Origin: Burkholderiaceae bacterium
GTDB taxonomy: Bacteria > Pseudomonadota > Gammaproteobacteria > Burkholderiales > Burkholderiaceae
Assembly: GCA_947448625.1 (NCBI GenBank)
Contig: CANFOT010000003.1
Location: 61,860 to 125,859, forward strand
DNA length: 64,000 bases
Direction of reading: 5' to 3'
Of the stretch, positions 49,028 through 58,581 are shown in pieces (the stretch's first letter is position 1; every line of letters begins with the position of its first letter). Made by a program: the position numbers and the translations under genes. The notes below the pieces were generated by a model. That model did not search any database and was not told where the DNA came from. It saw only the letters and a list, made by a program, of their open reading frames with translations.

Positions 49028-49912
49028 CTAGGCTAAAACTGCAGTGGCCTGCATCGTGAGCCAGCCTTCATGGTCCTCGGCCCAAATAGAGATTGTTTTT
49101 CCGGTAGGATCTTTCGCGAGATCCGGTTTGGCGCTGACCTTAAATGGATTGATATCAAACGTAGGGCGAATGGCTCGGAATTCAAAACTCTTGAGCGTGC
49201 AAGCTGGAATGCTTTGGCGCACAAGATCTACCAACAGGGTCGCAATTAAAGGGCCGTGAACTATTAGACCGGGATAGCCTTCCACCTCGGTAACGTATTT
49301 TCGATCGTAATGAATGCGATGGCCATTAAATGTCAGTGCTGAGTAGCGAAACAATAAAACATCATCGGGGGTAATCGTTTTAGACCACGTAGCTCCTGTA
49401 GGCGCTTGTGTTGGTGTAACCGGCTTATCGTCTGGACCTGGAGCATCGCGATACACAATGTCATGCTCTTCAATTAAGGCCAGGCCATGTTGATTGGAGA
49501 TTGCATGCTTCACTAAAACAAAAATCAGGTCGCCAGTACGACCCGCTTTATGGGTGACAGATTCAATTCTAGAGATGCGTTCGATTGCATCGCCTACCGC
49601 TAAAGGGGTTAACCATTGAATTCGGCTGCCTGCCCACATTCGGCGGGGAAGCGGTACAGGAGGTAAAAATCCACCACGCTGAGGATGGCCATCAGGACCG
49701 ATTTCGGATTGAAGGGCGCATGGCAAAAAATAGAGCCAGTGCCATAACTCTGGAAGAAGGCTGCCATTATTTGGTACGGGGTCATGTCGATCCAAGGTTG
49801 CCGACAATGCCCTTACTGGAGCGGCAGTAACAACATCTTGAAGGGTCTCAGTTTTGCCGAGCCATTCTTGGAGGTGGGTGATAGTTTGAGGTTCGATTCG
49901 CATAACTCCCAT
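49028..49912 (-). CDS. MaoC-type acyl-CoA hydratase (itaconyl-/mesaconyl-CoA hydratase-like)
   Basis: FLPPVPLPRRMWAGSRIQWLTPLAVGDAIERISRI; RYSALTFNGHRIHYDRKYVTEVEGYPGLIVHGPLIATLLVDL. Confidence 0.88.
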   Translation of the reverse strand: MGVMRIEPQTITHLQEWLGKTETLQDVVTAAPVRALSATLDRHDPVPNNGSLLPELWHWLYFLPCALQSEIGPDGHPQRGGFLPPVPLPRRMWAGSRIQWLTPLAVGDAIERISRIESVTHKAGRTGDLIFVLVKHAISNQHGLALIEEHDIVYRDAPGPDDKPVTPTQAPTGATWSKTITPDDVLLFRYSALTFNGHRIHYDRKYVTEVEGYPGLIVHGPLIATLLVDLVRQSIPACTLKSFEFRAIRPTFDINPFKVSAKPDLAKDPTGKTISIWAEDHEGWLTMQATAVLA

Positions 49913-49943
49913 TATGCCAATTTCAGCCCCAAATACAGTGCGA

Positions 49944-51272
49944 TTAGGTCAACAAAGTAGCAACTAAGTAGCTGAGCAATCCTGCTACTGCTGAGCCAGT
50001 TAAGACGCTAATAACCCCTTTTTGAAAGCGAAAGAGGGCTAAGCCTGCGAACACACTAATGGCGATGGATATCCATGAGATGGAGCCACCAAGGCCGTGT
50101 GGAAAAAAGACGTGATAAGCAAAGAACAGACCTAAGTTGCCAATCACGCCAACTACTGCAGCAGAGATGGCCGTGAGAGGCGCGGTAAAGCTGAGCTTGC
50201 CATGAGTGGATTCGATAATCGGACCGCCGACCAGTATCAGGAAAAAAGAAGGTAGAAAAGTAAACCAAGTAGCAACGCAAGCCCCGAGAACCCCAAACCA
50301 AAATGGATTGCTATTGCCAATGAGGTGCTGAATGTGACCGGCTAAATAACCAACAAACGCCACCACCATAATGAGCGGTCCCGGAGTAGTTTCACCAAGT
50401 GCCAAGCCATCAATCATTTGGCCGGCGCTGAGCCAATGAAATTGATCAACTGCACCTTGGTAGACGTATGGCAGAACTGCATATGCACCACCAAAGGTGA
50501 GAAAGGCGGCTTTGGTAAAGAACCAAGCAATTTGTGGGTAGAGTGTTTGCCAGCCAAAAATGAGTGCTAGCGCAAAAAATGGCACTGTCCAGAGCGCGAT
50601 CACCACCAAACTCTGTGAGAGCAGTTTCTTTTTCGAAAATTGAGCGTGATCTGGAGTTGGGGTGTCATCATCAATTAATGCGGCACCGTAATTTTTTTGA
50701 TTACCTTTGCCGTGCGATGCGGCTTGCTGGAAATATTCTGGATAGCGTTTGCCACCCAAAATACCTATTAATGCCGCGCACACAACGATGATTGGAAAGG
50801 CTAGGTTAAAGATAAAGATTGCCAGAAAAGATCCGAGTGCAATCCAGCGCAGTGCTTGATTGTGAATCGTGCGTTTACCAATGCGAACGGCGGCATGCAG
50901 AACGATGGCGGTAACTGCAGGCTTGATGCCAAAGAAGATGGCAGCAATCCAAGGTACCTGGCCAAAGGTGAGATACACCCAAGACAGACCAATCAAAATA
51001 AAAAGAGAGGGTAGAACAAAGAGGGTGCCCGCTAGGACTCCGCCCCAGGTACGGTGCATCAGCCAACCGATATAGGTCACTAACTGCTGAGCTTCAGGTC
51101 CTGGTAACAGCATGCAATAGTTGAGTGCATGTAAAAAGCGCCGCTCAGAAATCCAGCGACGCTTCTCAACAAGCTCTTGGTGGAGGACGGCAATTTGTCC
51201 AGCAGGGCCTCCAAAGCTAATGAAGCCAAGCTTGGCCCAAAACTTGAGGGCCTCACTTAGCGGGACGTTCAA
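49944..51272 (-). CDS. chrA: Chromate transporter (long two-domain CHR type)
   Basis: [54 protein letters not shown] and second CHR domain [25 protein letters not shown]. Confidence 0.94.
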   Translation of the reverse strand: MNVPLSEALKFWAKLGFISFGGPAGQIAVLHQELVEKRRWISERRFLHALNYCMLLPGPEAQQLVTYIGWLMHRTWGGVLAGTLFVLPSLFILIGLSWVYLTFGQVPWIAAIFFGIKPAVTAIVLHAAVRIGKRTIHNQALRWIALGSFLAIFIFNLAFPIIVVCAALIGILGGKRYPEYFQQAASHGKGNQKNYGAALIDDDTPTPDHAQFSKKKLLSQSLVVIALWTVPFFALALIFGWQTLYPQIAWFFTKAAFLTFGGAYAVLPYVYQGAVDQFHWLSAGQMIDGLALGETTPGPLIMVVAFVGYLAGHIQHLIGNSNPFWFGVLGACVATWFTFLPSFFLILVGGPIIESTHGKLSFTAPLTAISAAVVGVIGNLGLFFAYHVFFPHGLGGSISWISIAISVFAGLALFRFQKGVISVLTGSAVAGLLSYLVATLLT

Positions 51273-52054
51273 GCTTCTTCCATTCCGCCAACGACTTGGC
51301 TAAAACCGTTATCGACATAAATGATTTCAGCAGTAATGCCGTTTGCTAAATCAGATAACAAGAAGGCGGCAGTATTACCAACGTCATCAATCGTGACATT
51401 ACGACGCATTGGTGCAGTTTGTTCAACTGCTTCCAAAATCTTGCCGAAGCCTTTAATACCGGCGGCAGCCAAAGTTTTAATTGGGCCGGCAGAGATGCCG
51501 TTAGCGCGAATACCTTTGGGTCCAACTGAGCCAGCGATGTAGCGTACTGAAGCTTCTAGTGATGCCTTCGCAAGACCCATGGTGTTGTAGTTGGGAACGT
51601 TACGCATGCTGCCAAGGTAAGTCAGCGTTAGTAAGGAGGATTTATCGCGCAACATCGGCAAAGCCTCTTTTGCCATAGCTGGGAAGCTGTAAGCAGAGAT
51701 GTCATGAGCAATTTTGAAGCCTTCGCGAGATAGGCCTTCTAAAAAGTCGCCAGCAATCGCTTCGCGTGGTGCAAAGCCAATTGCGTGGACAAAGCCATCA
51801 AATTGAGGCCAAGTCTTTGCTAAATCCTTAAATAGGGCGCTAATCTGCTCATCGCTGCCAACGTCACAGTCAAAAATTAAGTCTGTATTGAATTCTTTGG
51901 CGAAATCGACAATCCGGTCCTTAAAGCGCTCGCCAACGTAGGTAAAGGCCAATTCAGCCCCTTCGCGGTGGCATGCCTTGGCAATGCCATAGGCAATAGA
52001 GCGGTTTGAAAGAAGGCCGGTAATTAGAATTTTTTTGCCAGCGAGAAAGCCCAT
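51269..52054 (-). CDS. fabI: Enoyl-[acyl-carrier-protein] reductase FabI
   Basis: [44 protein letters not shown]-like [23 protein letters not shown]. Confidence 0.97.
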   Translation of the reverse strand: MGFLAGKKILITGLLSNRSIAYGIAKACHREGAELAFTYVGERFKDRIVDFAKEFNTDLIFDCDVGSDEQISALFKDLAKTWPQFDGFVHAIGFAPREAIAGDFLEGLSREGFKIAHDISAYSFPAMAKEALPMLRDKSSLLTLTYLGSMRNVPNYNTMGLAKASLEASVRYIAGSVGPKGIRANGISAGPIKTLAAAGIKGFGKILEAVEQTAPMRRNVTIDDVGNTAAFLLSDLANGITAEIIYVDNGFSQVVGGMEEA

Positions 52055-52104
52055 GTTGTGTCCTTTGCTTCAAATGTGGTTTGCTATCTACAATTGTTGC
52101 ATAT

Positions 52105-53976
52105 ATGCCCATGCTCCCTGCCATCCGCCAAATCCCCACTCTCCTGCTCCTAGCCCTTCTGGCTGGGGTAGCGGTTAATTCGGCCCATAGCGCTCAGGGG
52201 ATTGCCCAGTATGGAAAACCTAAATATGCAGATGGATTTAGTCACTTTGACTATGTCAATCCGAATGCCCCGAGGGGTGGCGCCTTAATCTTGCCCAACC
52301 CCGACCGCCGGACGAGCTTTGATAAGTTCAATCCATTTACGCTGCGAGGCGTAGCTGCTCCTGGGGTGGCGCAACTGATGTTTGAGTCTCTCGCAATAGG
52401 AAGTGCGGATGAGGTCTCCAGTGCTTATGGCCTGATAGCGGAAGATATCGCAGTGGCACCCGACAAGATGTCTGTGGTGTTTCGTATCCGTCCTGAGGCA
52501 AAGTTTTCAGATGGCAGCGCCATCTTGGCTGGCGATGTCAAACACAGCTTTGACACTTTGATGAGTTCGCTTGCTAATCCGCAATTTAAAACAGTCTATG
52601 CCGATGTCAAGCAAGCAGTAGTGGTTTCCGATCGCGTGATTCGTTTTGACTTTAAAAATCGCAACCCGGAATTGCCGGTGATGGTGGGTACCTTGCCTGT
52701 ATTTTCTCGTAACTGGGGTAAAAAGCCTGATGGCACGATCACCCCATTTGATAAGTTGACCTTTGAGCTGCCAATAGCAAGCGGTCCGTATGTGATTGAG
52801 TCGTACAAGGCTGGTAAGACCATGATCTTTAAGCGCAATCCAAACTACTGGGCCGATCAAGGCGGCAAGACACTCAATGTCCGCGTTGGGTTTTATAACT
52901 TTGATCGCGTGAACTACAAGCTATATAGCGATGATGCTGTACGTCTAGAGGCCTTTAAGGCTGGTGAGTTTGATGCTCTGGTGGAGTACCGCGCCAAGAA
53001 TTGGGCGAAGAGTTATGTCGGCCCAAGATTTAATGACGGTACTTTAGAAAAGAAAGCTTTTCTAAATCACAACGGCGCAGGTATGCAAGGTTTTGCGATG
53101 AATGTGCGTAGACCGATTTTTCAGGACCCACGTGTACGACAAGCCTTGGGTTATGCGCTTGACTTTGAGTGGTTAAATCGCCAATTGTTTTTTGAGCAAT
53201 ACAGTCGCATTAATAGTTACTTTACGAACAGTGATCTGAGTGCGAATGTTGATGGTCCTCGCAAACCTACTGAAGCGGAATTAAAACTACTCAAACCCCT
53301 AAAAGCACAATATCCCAAGTGGGTGCCTGACGCAGTCTTTGATCCGATGCCTGCTGCACCTTCAACCGTTTCGCCGGATAGCTTGCGTCAAAACCTGCGC
53401 AAGGCACGTGACTTGTTGGCTCAGGCTGGCTGGCAATACCGAGATGGTGCCCTACGTAATATGCAGGGTCAGCCTTTCCGTTTTGAGATGGTTGAGGATG
53501 GCCCATTTTTCTTAAGGGTGATTTCATCCTATGTTCGTAATTTAGAGAAGTTGGGTATTCAGGTTGATATTCGGACGAGTGACTTTGCTTTACATCAGAA
53601 ACGTATGGACGAATACGACTTCGATATGACTACCATTCGCTTCCCTGACTCACAAAATCCTGGTAATGAATTGTGGGATCGCTTTGGTAGTCAGGCCGCA
53701 AAAGAAAAAGGTTCTGATAATGTCATTGGGGTTCAATCTCCCGTAGTGGATGCTTTAGTGGATGCGGTTGTCAAAGCCCAGACTCGGGATGAGCTACGTG
53801 CAGCTACTAGAGCTTTAGACCGCGTTCTTTGGAATAGTTATTACGTGATTCCGCAGTGGTACAACCCCACGCACCGAATCGCGTATCGTAAAGAGATGCG
53901 CTATCCAGAACCTCCTTTGTATTACACCGCTGAATCTTGGATTCTTCTCAACTGGTGGAAAGAAGGTGCACGCTAA
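52105..53976 (+). CDS. yejA: Peptide ABC transporter substrate-binding protein YejA
   Basis: Signal peptide; YGKPKYADGFSHFDYVNPNAPRGG; RIPEAKFSDGS-like core. Start chosen at ATG 52105. Confidence 0.92.
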   Translation: MPMLPAIRQIPTLLLLALLAGVAVNSAHSAQGIAQYGKPKYADGFSHFDYVNPNAPRGGALILPNPDRRTSFDKFNPFTLRGVAAPGVAQLMFESLAIGSADEVSSAYGLIAEDIAVAPDKMSVVFRIRPEAKFSDGSAILAGDVKHSFDTLMSSLANPQFKTVYADVKQAVVVSDRVIRFDFKNRNPELPVMVGTLPVFSRNWGKKPDGTITPFDKLTFELPIASGPYVIESYKAGKTMIFKRNPNYWADQGGKTLNVRVGFYNFDRVNYKLYSDDAVRLEAFKAGEFDALVEYRAKNWAKSYVGPRFNDGTLEKKAFLNHNGAGMQGFAMNVRRPIFQDPRVRQALGYALDFEWLNRQLFFEQYSRINSYFTNSDLSANVDGPRKPTEAELKLLKPLKAQYPKWVPDAVFDPMPAAPSTVSPDSLRQNLRKARDLLAQAGWQYRDGALRNMQGQPFRFEMVEDGPFFLRVISSYVRNLEKLGIQVDIRTSDFALHQKRMDEYDFDMTTIRFPDSQNPGNELWDRFGSQAAKEKGSDNVIGVQSPVVDALVDAVVKAQTRDELRAATRALDRVLWNSYYVIPQWYNPTHRIAYRKEMRYPEPPLYYTAESWILLNWWKEGAR

Positions 53977-55052
53977 TGCAGGGTCAAATGTGGTCTTATA
54001 TTTTCAAGCGCATGCTCTTGATGATTCCTACTTTGTTGGGGGTGCTAACTCTGACATTTGCGGTGGTGCAGTTTGTCCCGGGCGGTCCAGTCGAGCAGTT
54101 GATGTTGGAGTTAAAAGGGAAGGGTGATGCTGCAGTTAGCGGGGCAGAGTCTTCTGGTGGTGGCAGCAACTATCGTGGTCGCCAAGGTGTGGATGCTGAG
54201 CGCCTGGCTGAGGTCAAGGCTTTATATGGTTTTGATAAACCTCCGCTTGAGCGCTATTTCATGATGCTCAAGCGCTTTGCCCAATTTGATTTAGGTGAGA
54301 GTTACTACCAGCACCAAAGTGTTTGGCAGTTGGTGGTTTCTAAATTACCAGTGTCGATCAGCATTGGTTTGTGGACCTTCTTTCTCACGTACTTGGTGTC
54401 GATACCTCTGGGTATCGCTAAGGCAGTGAGGGATGGCTCGCGTTTTGATGCGATTACCAGCACGATGATTTTGGTGGGTTACGCAATCCCAGGTTTTGTA
54501 TTGGGAGTCCTACTTCTTGTCATCTTTGGTGGCGGTAGTTTCTTGCAAATCTTCCCTCTGCGCGGTCTGACTTCAGATAACTGGGGTGATTTGAGTGTGA
54601 TGGGTAAGGTAATGGATTATTTGTGGCATTTGGTATTACCAATTACCGCTTCAGTTTTGGGAAGCTTTGCAGTGATGACGATGCTGACAAAAAACTCTTT
54701 TTTAGAAGAAATCCGGAAGCAGTACGTTCTGACTGCCCGAGCTAAAGGCCTCACCGAGAAGCAAGTTCTTTGGAAGCACGTGTTCCGTAACGCGCTCCTT
54801 CCCTTAGTAACAGGTTTTCCAGCGGCATTTATAGGCGCTTTCTTTACTGGCTCATTGTTGATTGAGACCTTATTTTCTTTGGACGGACTGGGTTTACTGT
54901 CTTACGAATCAGTGATGCGCCGCGATTACCCAGTTGTTTTTGGAACGCTGTATCTCTTCACGCTGATTGGCTTATTTACCAAGTTGATTTCTGATCTTTG
55001 CTATGTCTATATTGATCCGCGCATTCAGTTTGGCGCGGGGGGTGGATCATGA
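53976..55052 (+). CDS. yejB: ABC transporter permease YejB
   Basis: YIFKRMLLMIPTLLGVLTLTFAVVQFVPGGPVEQ; YVLTARAKGLTEKQVLWKHVFRNALLPLVTG; start TAATG overlapping yejA stop. Confidence 0.94.
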   Translation: MQGQMWSYIFKRMLLMIPTLLGVLTLTFAVVQFVPGGPVEQLMLELKGKGDAAVSGAESSGGGSNYRGRQGVDAERLAEVKALYGFDKPPLERYFMMLKRFAQFDLGESYYQHQSVWQLVVSKLPVSISIGLWTFFLTYLVSIPLGIAKAVRDGSRFDAITSTMILVGYAIPGFVLGVLLLVIFGGGSFLQIFPLRGLTSDNWGDLSVMGKVMDYLWHLVLPITASVLGSFAVMTMLTKNSFLEEIRKQYVLTARAKGLTEKQVLWKHVFRNALLPLVTGFPAAFIGAFFTGSLLIETLFSLDGLGLLSYESVMRRDYPVVFGTLYLFTLIGLFTKLISDLCYVYIDPRIQFGAGGGS

Positions 55053-56074
55053 GTCGCTGGCATCGTTTTAAAAACAGTCGTATGGGTTATGCCAGTCTCT
55101 GGATCTTCATGGTCTTGTTTGGGTTATCGATGTGCGCTGAGTTGATTGCTAATGACAAACCTTTGGTGGTGCGCTATGAAGGAAAGTTTTATTTCCCAAT
55201 CATGAAGTCCCAACCAGAAAGGGTATTTGGAGGTGACTTTGCCACGCCAACCGATTTTTTAGATCCAGATATTCGCCGCAATATTACGACTAATGGCAAT
55301 TGGGCAATATATCCACCCATTCCATACAGCTATGAGACGCTCAATTACTTTTCAAAAGAACCCAATCCAGCGTCTCCCTCTTTTGATAACTGGCTAGGAA
55401 CAGATGATCGTGGGCGCGATGTCTTGTCACGTTTAATTTATGGCTTTCGCCTGTCGATTTTGTTTGGTTTAGCGTTAACGATTGTAGGGGTTAGTGTGGG
55501 CATCATCACTGGCTCTTTGATGGGTTTCTTTGGCGGTAAGTTTGATCTAGTTTCTCAGCGCTTGATTGAGATTTGGTCAGCGATGCCAGAGTTATATCTA
55601 CTGATCATCTTTGCCTCTATCTTTAACCCGAGCATTTGGCTCTTAATTATTTTGTTAGCAGCTTTTGGTTGGATGGGTCTATCTGATTACGTGCGCGCAG
55701 AGTTTTTCCGTAACCGTGCATTGGAGTACGTTCGCGCAGCTAGGGCGTTGGGCTTAACGAATCTGCAAATCATGCGTCGTCATATCCTGCCCAATAGCTT
55801 GACGCCAGTAATTACTTTTTTACCTTTCAGAATGAGTGCGGCGATTTTGTCCCTCACGAGTTTGGATTTCTTGGGTCTTGGCGTACCGCCGGGAACGCCG
55901 AGTCTTGGCGAGCTGCTATCTCAAGGGAAAAGTAATCTTGATGCGTGGTGGATTTCACTGTCAACCTTTGTGGTCTTGGTAGCCACCTTACTTTTACTCA
56001 CTTTTATGGGTGAGGCCTTACGAGACGCGTTTGATTCTCGCAAGTCGGGCGCCATGAGCGGAGGGCGCTCATGA
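55049..56074 (+). CDS. yejE: ABC transporter permease YejE
   Basis: NWLGTDDRGRDVLSRLIYGFRLSILFGL; EYVRAARALGLTNLQIMRRHILPNSLTPVI. Confidence 0.94.
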   Translation: MSRWHRFKNSRMGYASLWIFMVLFGLSMCAELIANDKPLVVRYEGKFYFPIMKSQPERVFGGDFATPTDFLDPDIRRNITTNGNWAIYPPIPYSYETLNYFSKEPNPASPSFDNWLGTDDRGRDVLSRLIYGFRLSILFGLALTIVGVSVGIITGSLMGFFGGKFDLVSQRLIEIWSAMPELYLLIIFASIFNPSIWLLIILLAAFGWMGLSDYVRAEFFRNRALEYVRAARALGLTNLQIMRRHILPNSLTPVITFLPFRMSAAILSLTSLDFLGLGVPPGTPSLGELLSQGKSNLDAWWISLSTFVVLVATLLLLTFMGEALRDAFDSRKSGAMSGGRS

Positions 56075-57750
56075 GTACACATCAACACTCAAATCAATTG
56101 GCAACCCCATTACTGCGTTATGAGGATTTCTCAATTTCTTTTGGATCAGGTCGGCGCGAGAAATTTGCTGTTAGCCGCCTTGATCTAGAAATTGCGGTGG
56201 GTGAGCGAGTAGCCTTAGTTGGAGAGTCTGGCTCAGGCAAGACCTTGACTGCGTTAGCACCTCTGCGCCTTGAGCCAGAGGGTGCGAAAACGTCAGGTCG
56301 CATTTTGTGGAGTGGTAAGCACGCGGATGCCGGTAAACCACCTGTCAATTTGCTGGATTTGCCAATACAAGGTATCCGCGAGATTCGTGGTCGAGAGATT
56401 GCAATGGTGTTTCAGGAGCCTATGACTGCGCTCAATCCTTTGTTTACTATCGGCAATCAAATCGTTGAGGCGGTGCAGATATATCAACCGTTAATCTCTA
56501 AAGCGGATTGCATGTCTGCAGCAATTGACTTGCTCAAGAAAACTGGTATTCCAGAGCCGGAGAAACGTTTCCACTCTTATCCACACCAGCTTTCTGGCGG
56601 ACAGCGTCAGCGAGCCATGATTGCAATGGCACTGGCTTGCAAGCCGCGACTCCTGATCGCTGATGAACCAACCACTGCGTTAGATGTGAGTTTGCGTTTA
56701 CAGATTTTGGATTTACTAAAAGAGTTGCAGGAAGAATCCAAAGATGATGGCGGCATGGCTATTTTGCTCATCACCCATGATCTCAATTTAGTAAAGCATT
56801 TTGCTCACCGCGTTGCCGTATTAAATCAAGGCAATCTGATGGAGGTGGGGTCAACTCAGCAAGTTTTTAATCACCCCGAGAATGCTTATACAAAAGCTCT
56901 GGTCAATAGCGCTCCTGTGCGTGATCTAGCCCCAGTGATGCCTTTAGCACCAGTGCTGTTGAAGGCGGAAGACCTGTCAGTCTCTTATCCGGGTACGGAG
57001 TCTGCTGCTTGGTTCAAGAAGCCTGCACGCCATCAGGTATTGCGCAAGGTCAGCTTTGAGCTAAAGCAGGGCCAGACAATCGGCGTAATCGGTGAGTCCG
57101 GCTCTGGTAAGACCACCTTAGGTATGGCGATCTTAGGCTTATTAGGAGACTCTGCGGCTGAGATTGCGGGCACAGTAGATGTGCTTGGTCATGATTGGCA
57201 AAAGTTAAAGCCAGTGGAGCGTCGCGCCATGCGCTCTAGTTTGCAGGTGATTTTTCAGGATCCATTTGGCTCTCTTTCGCCGCGGATGACTGTGATGCAA
57301 ATTGTTTCAGAGGGTTTGGATGTGCACTTTCCAAAATTATCTAGCGCAGAGCGTGAGTCTCGCGTCTTGGATATTTTGCGAGAAGTCGGCATAGATCGTT
57401 CAGCGCTCACGCGTTACCCCCACGAGTTTTCTGGCGGGCAGAGGCAGCGTATCGCAATTGCCCGCGCTTTGATTTTGAAGCCACAGATCTTGGTGTTAGA
57501 TGAGCCTACCTCAGCCTTAGATGTATCGATTCAAAAACAAGTACTCGCTTTGTTGACCGAGCTTCAGAAAAAATACAACTTGGCCTACCTGATGATTAGT
57601 CATGATTTGGCGGTCATTCGAGCGATGTCACATGAGGTGATGGTGCTCAAAGCTGGAAGAATGGTGGAGTTTGGGGATACTGAGACTCTGATTAAGCACC
57701 CTCGTCAGGTGTATACCAAAGAGCTTTTTGCTGCCGCTGAGTTGACTTAA
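56071..57750 (+). CDS. yejF: ABC transporter ATP-binding protein YejF (two NBDs)
   Basis: GESGSGKTLTALA and GESGSGKTTLGMA; two LSGGQRQR/FSGGQRQR signatures. Confidence 0.95.
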   Translation: MSTHQHSNQLATPLLRYEDFSISFGSGRREKFAVSRLDLEIAVGERVALVGESGSGKTLTALAPLRLEPEGAKTSGRILWSGKHADAGKPPVNLLDLPIQGIREIRGREIAMVFQEPMTALNPLFTIGNQIVEAVQIYQPLISKADCMSAAIDLLKKTGIPEPEKRFHSYPHQLSGGQRQRAMIAMALACKPRLLIADEPTTALDVSLRLQILDLLKELQEESKDDGGMAILLITHDLNLVKHFAHRVAVLNQGNLMEVGSTQQVFNHPENAYTKALVNSAPVRDLAPVMPLAPVLLKAEDLSVSYPGTESAAWFKKPARHQVLRKVSFELKQGQTIGVIGESGSGKTTLGMAILGLLGDSAAEIAGTVDVLGHDWQKLKPVERRAMRSSLQVIFQDPFGSLSPRMTVMQIVSEGLDVHFPKLSSAERESRVLDILREVGIDRSALTRYPHEFSGGQRQRIAIARALILKPQILVLDEPTSALDVSIQKQVLALLTELQKKYNLAYLMISHDLAVIRAMSHEVMVLKAGRMVEFGDTETLIKHPRQVYTKELFAAAELT

Positions 57751-57853
57751 GGTCTTGCAAAAATAGGCATCAGAAGGCGCTAAATTGGTGCATTGATGCT
57801 CTATAACGGTAAATATCCCATTGAAAACAATGGGTTAGCCCAAGGGCTAGCAC

Positions 57854-57882
57854 TTGGTGAAATGGGCCTTCTTTGTTAGAAT
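57854..57882 (+). promoter_or_regulatory. Candidate sigma-70 promoter immediately upstream of NlpC-like gene
   Basis: TTGGTG - 17 bp - TAGAAT; predicted start near 57889, at the ATG. Confidence 0.4.
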
Positions 57883-57885
57883 GGA

Positions 57886-58572
57886 ATGATGTCCTTTCAA
57901 AAAGACCTGTTGCCAGCCTTAGTTAAGCAAACGCCGATGGCCTTGCTTATCGCGTTTGTGCTTGCCGCTCATCCAGTAATGGCGGTGGATTCCACTCCTG
58001 ACGCTGTCAAAGAGGCATCGATCGAAGTGGTTAAAGAGGCCCCCAAAGAAAGCATGTTTCAGGCTGGTAAGTCTTACTTTGCTCGCGTATCTGATCGCTT
58101 GGCAGATTCTGTAACTGGTAAATCAGACGAATTAATTAACCGTGCCATGGAAGTTATTGGCGTGCGTTATCGCTGGGACGCAGAATTGCCCCAATCCGGT
58201 TTGGATGGCAGTAGTTTTGTGGGTTATGTCTTCAAGGACAAATTGGGTTTTTTATTGCCGCGTAAATCGACTCAAATGAGTCGTGTTGGCAAGCCTATCA
58301 CTCGTGAAGAATTACAGCCCGGTGATTTAGTGTTCTTCAACACGATGCGTTTAACTTTCTCTCATGTCGGCATTTATGTTGGCGACAATAAATTTATTCA
58401 CTCTCCATCTAAGGGCACCAGTGTCCGCGTAGATGATCTTGGTAGTCTCTATTGGGATAAGCGCTTTGATGGCGCCCGTCGTTTAGATGGCAGTGATAAC
58501 TTGGGCGACTCAGAGCGTCAAGAGTTGTTGAATGAAGTGAATAAACTCAAACGCAAATCTCGTAGCCTCTAG
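57886..58572 (+). CDS. NlpC/P60-domain protein lacking the canonical catalytic Cys
   Basis: VIGVRYRWDAELPQSGLDGSSFVGYVF...LQPGDLVFFNTMRLTFSHVGIYVGDNKFIHSP; family expectation is G-x-D-C-S-G. Confidence 0.9.
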   Translation: MMSFQKDLLPALVKQTPMALLIAFVLAAHPVMAVDSTPDAVKEASIEVVKEAPKESMFQAGKSYFARVSDRLADSVTGKSDELINRAMEVIGVRYRWDAELPQSGLDGSSFVGYVFKDKLGFLLPRKSTQMSRVGKPITREELQPGDLVFFNTMRLTFSHVGIYVGDNKFIHSPSKGTSVRVDDLGSLYWDKRFDGARRLDGSDNLGDSERQELLNEVNKLKRKSRSL

Positions 58573-58581
58573 TTTTTTGCT

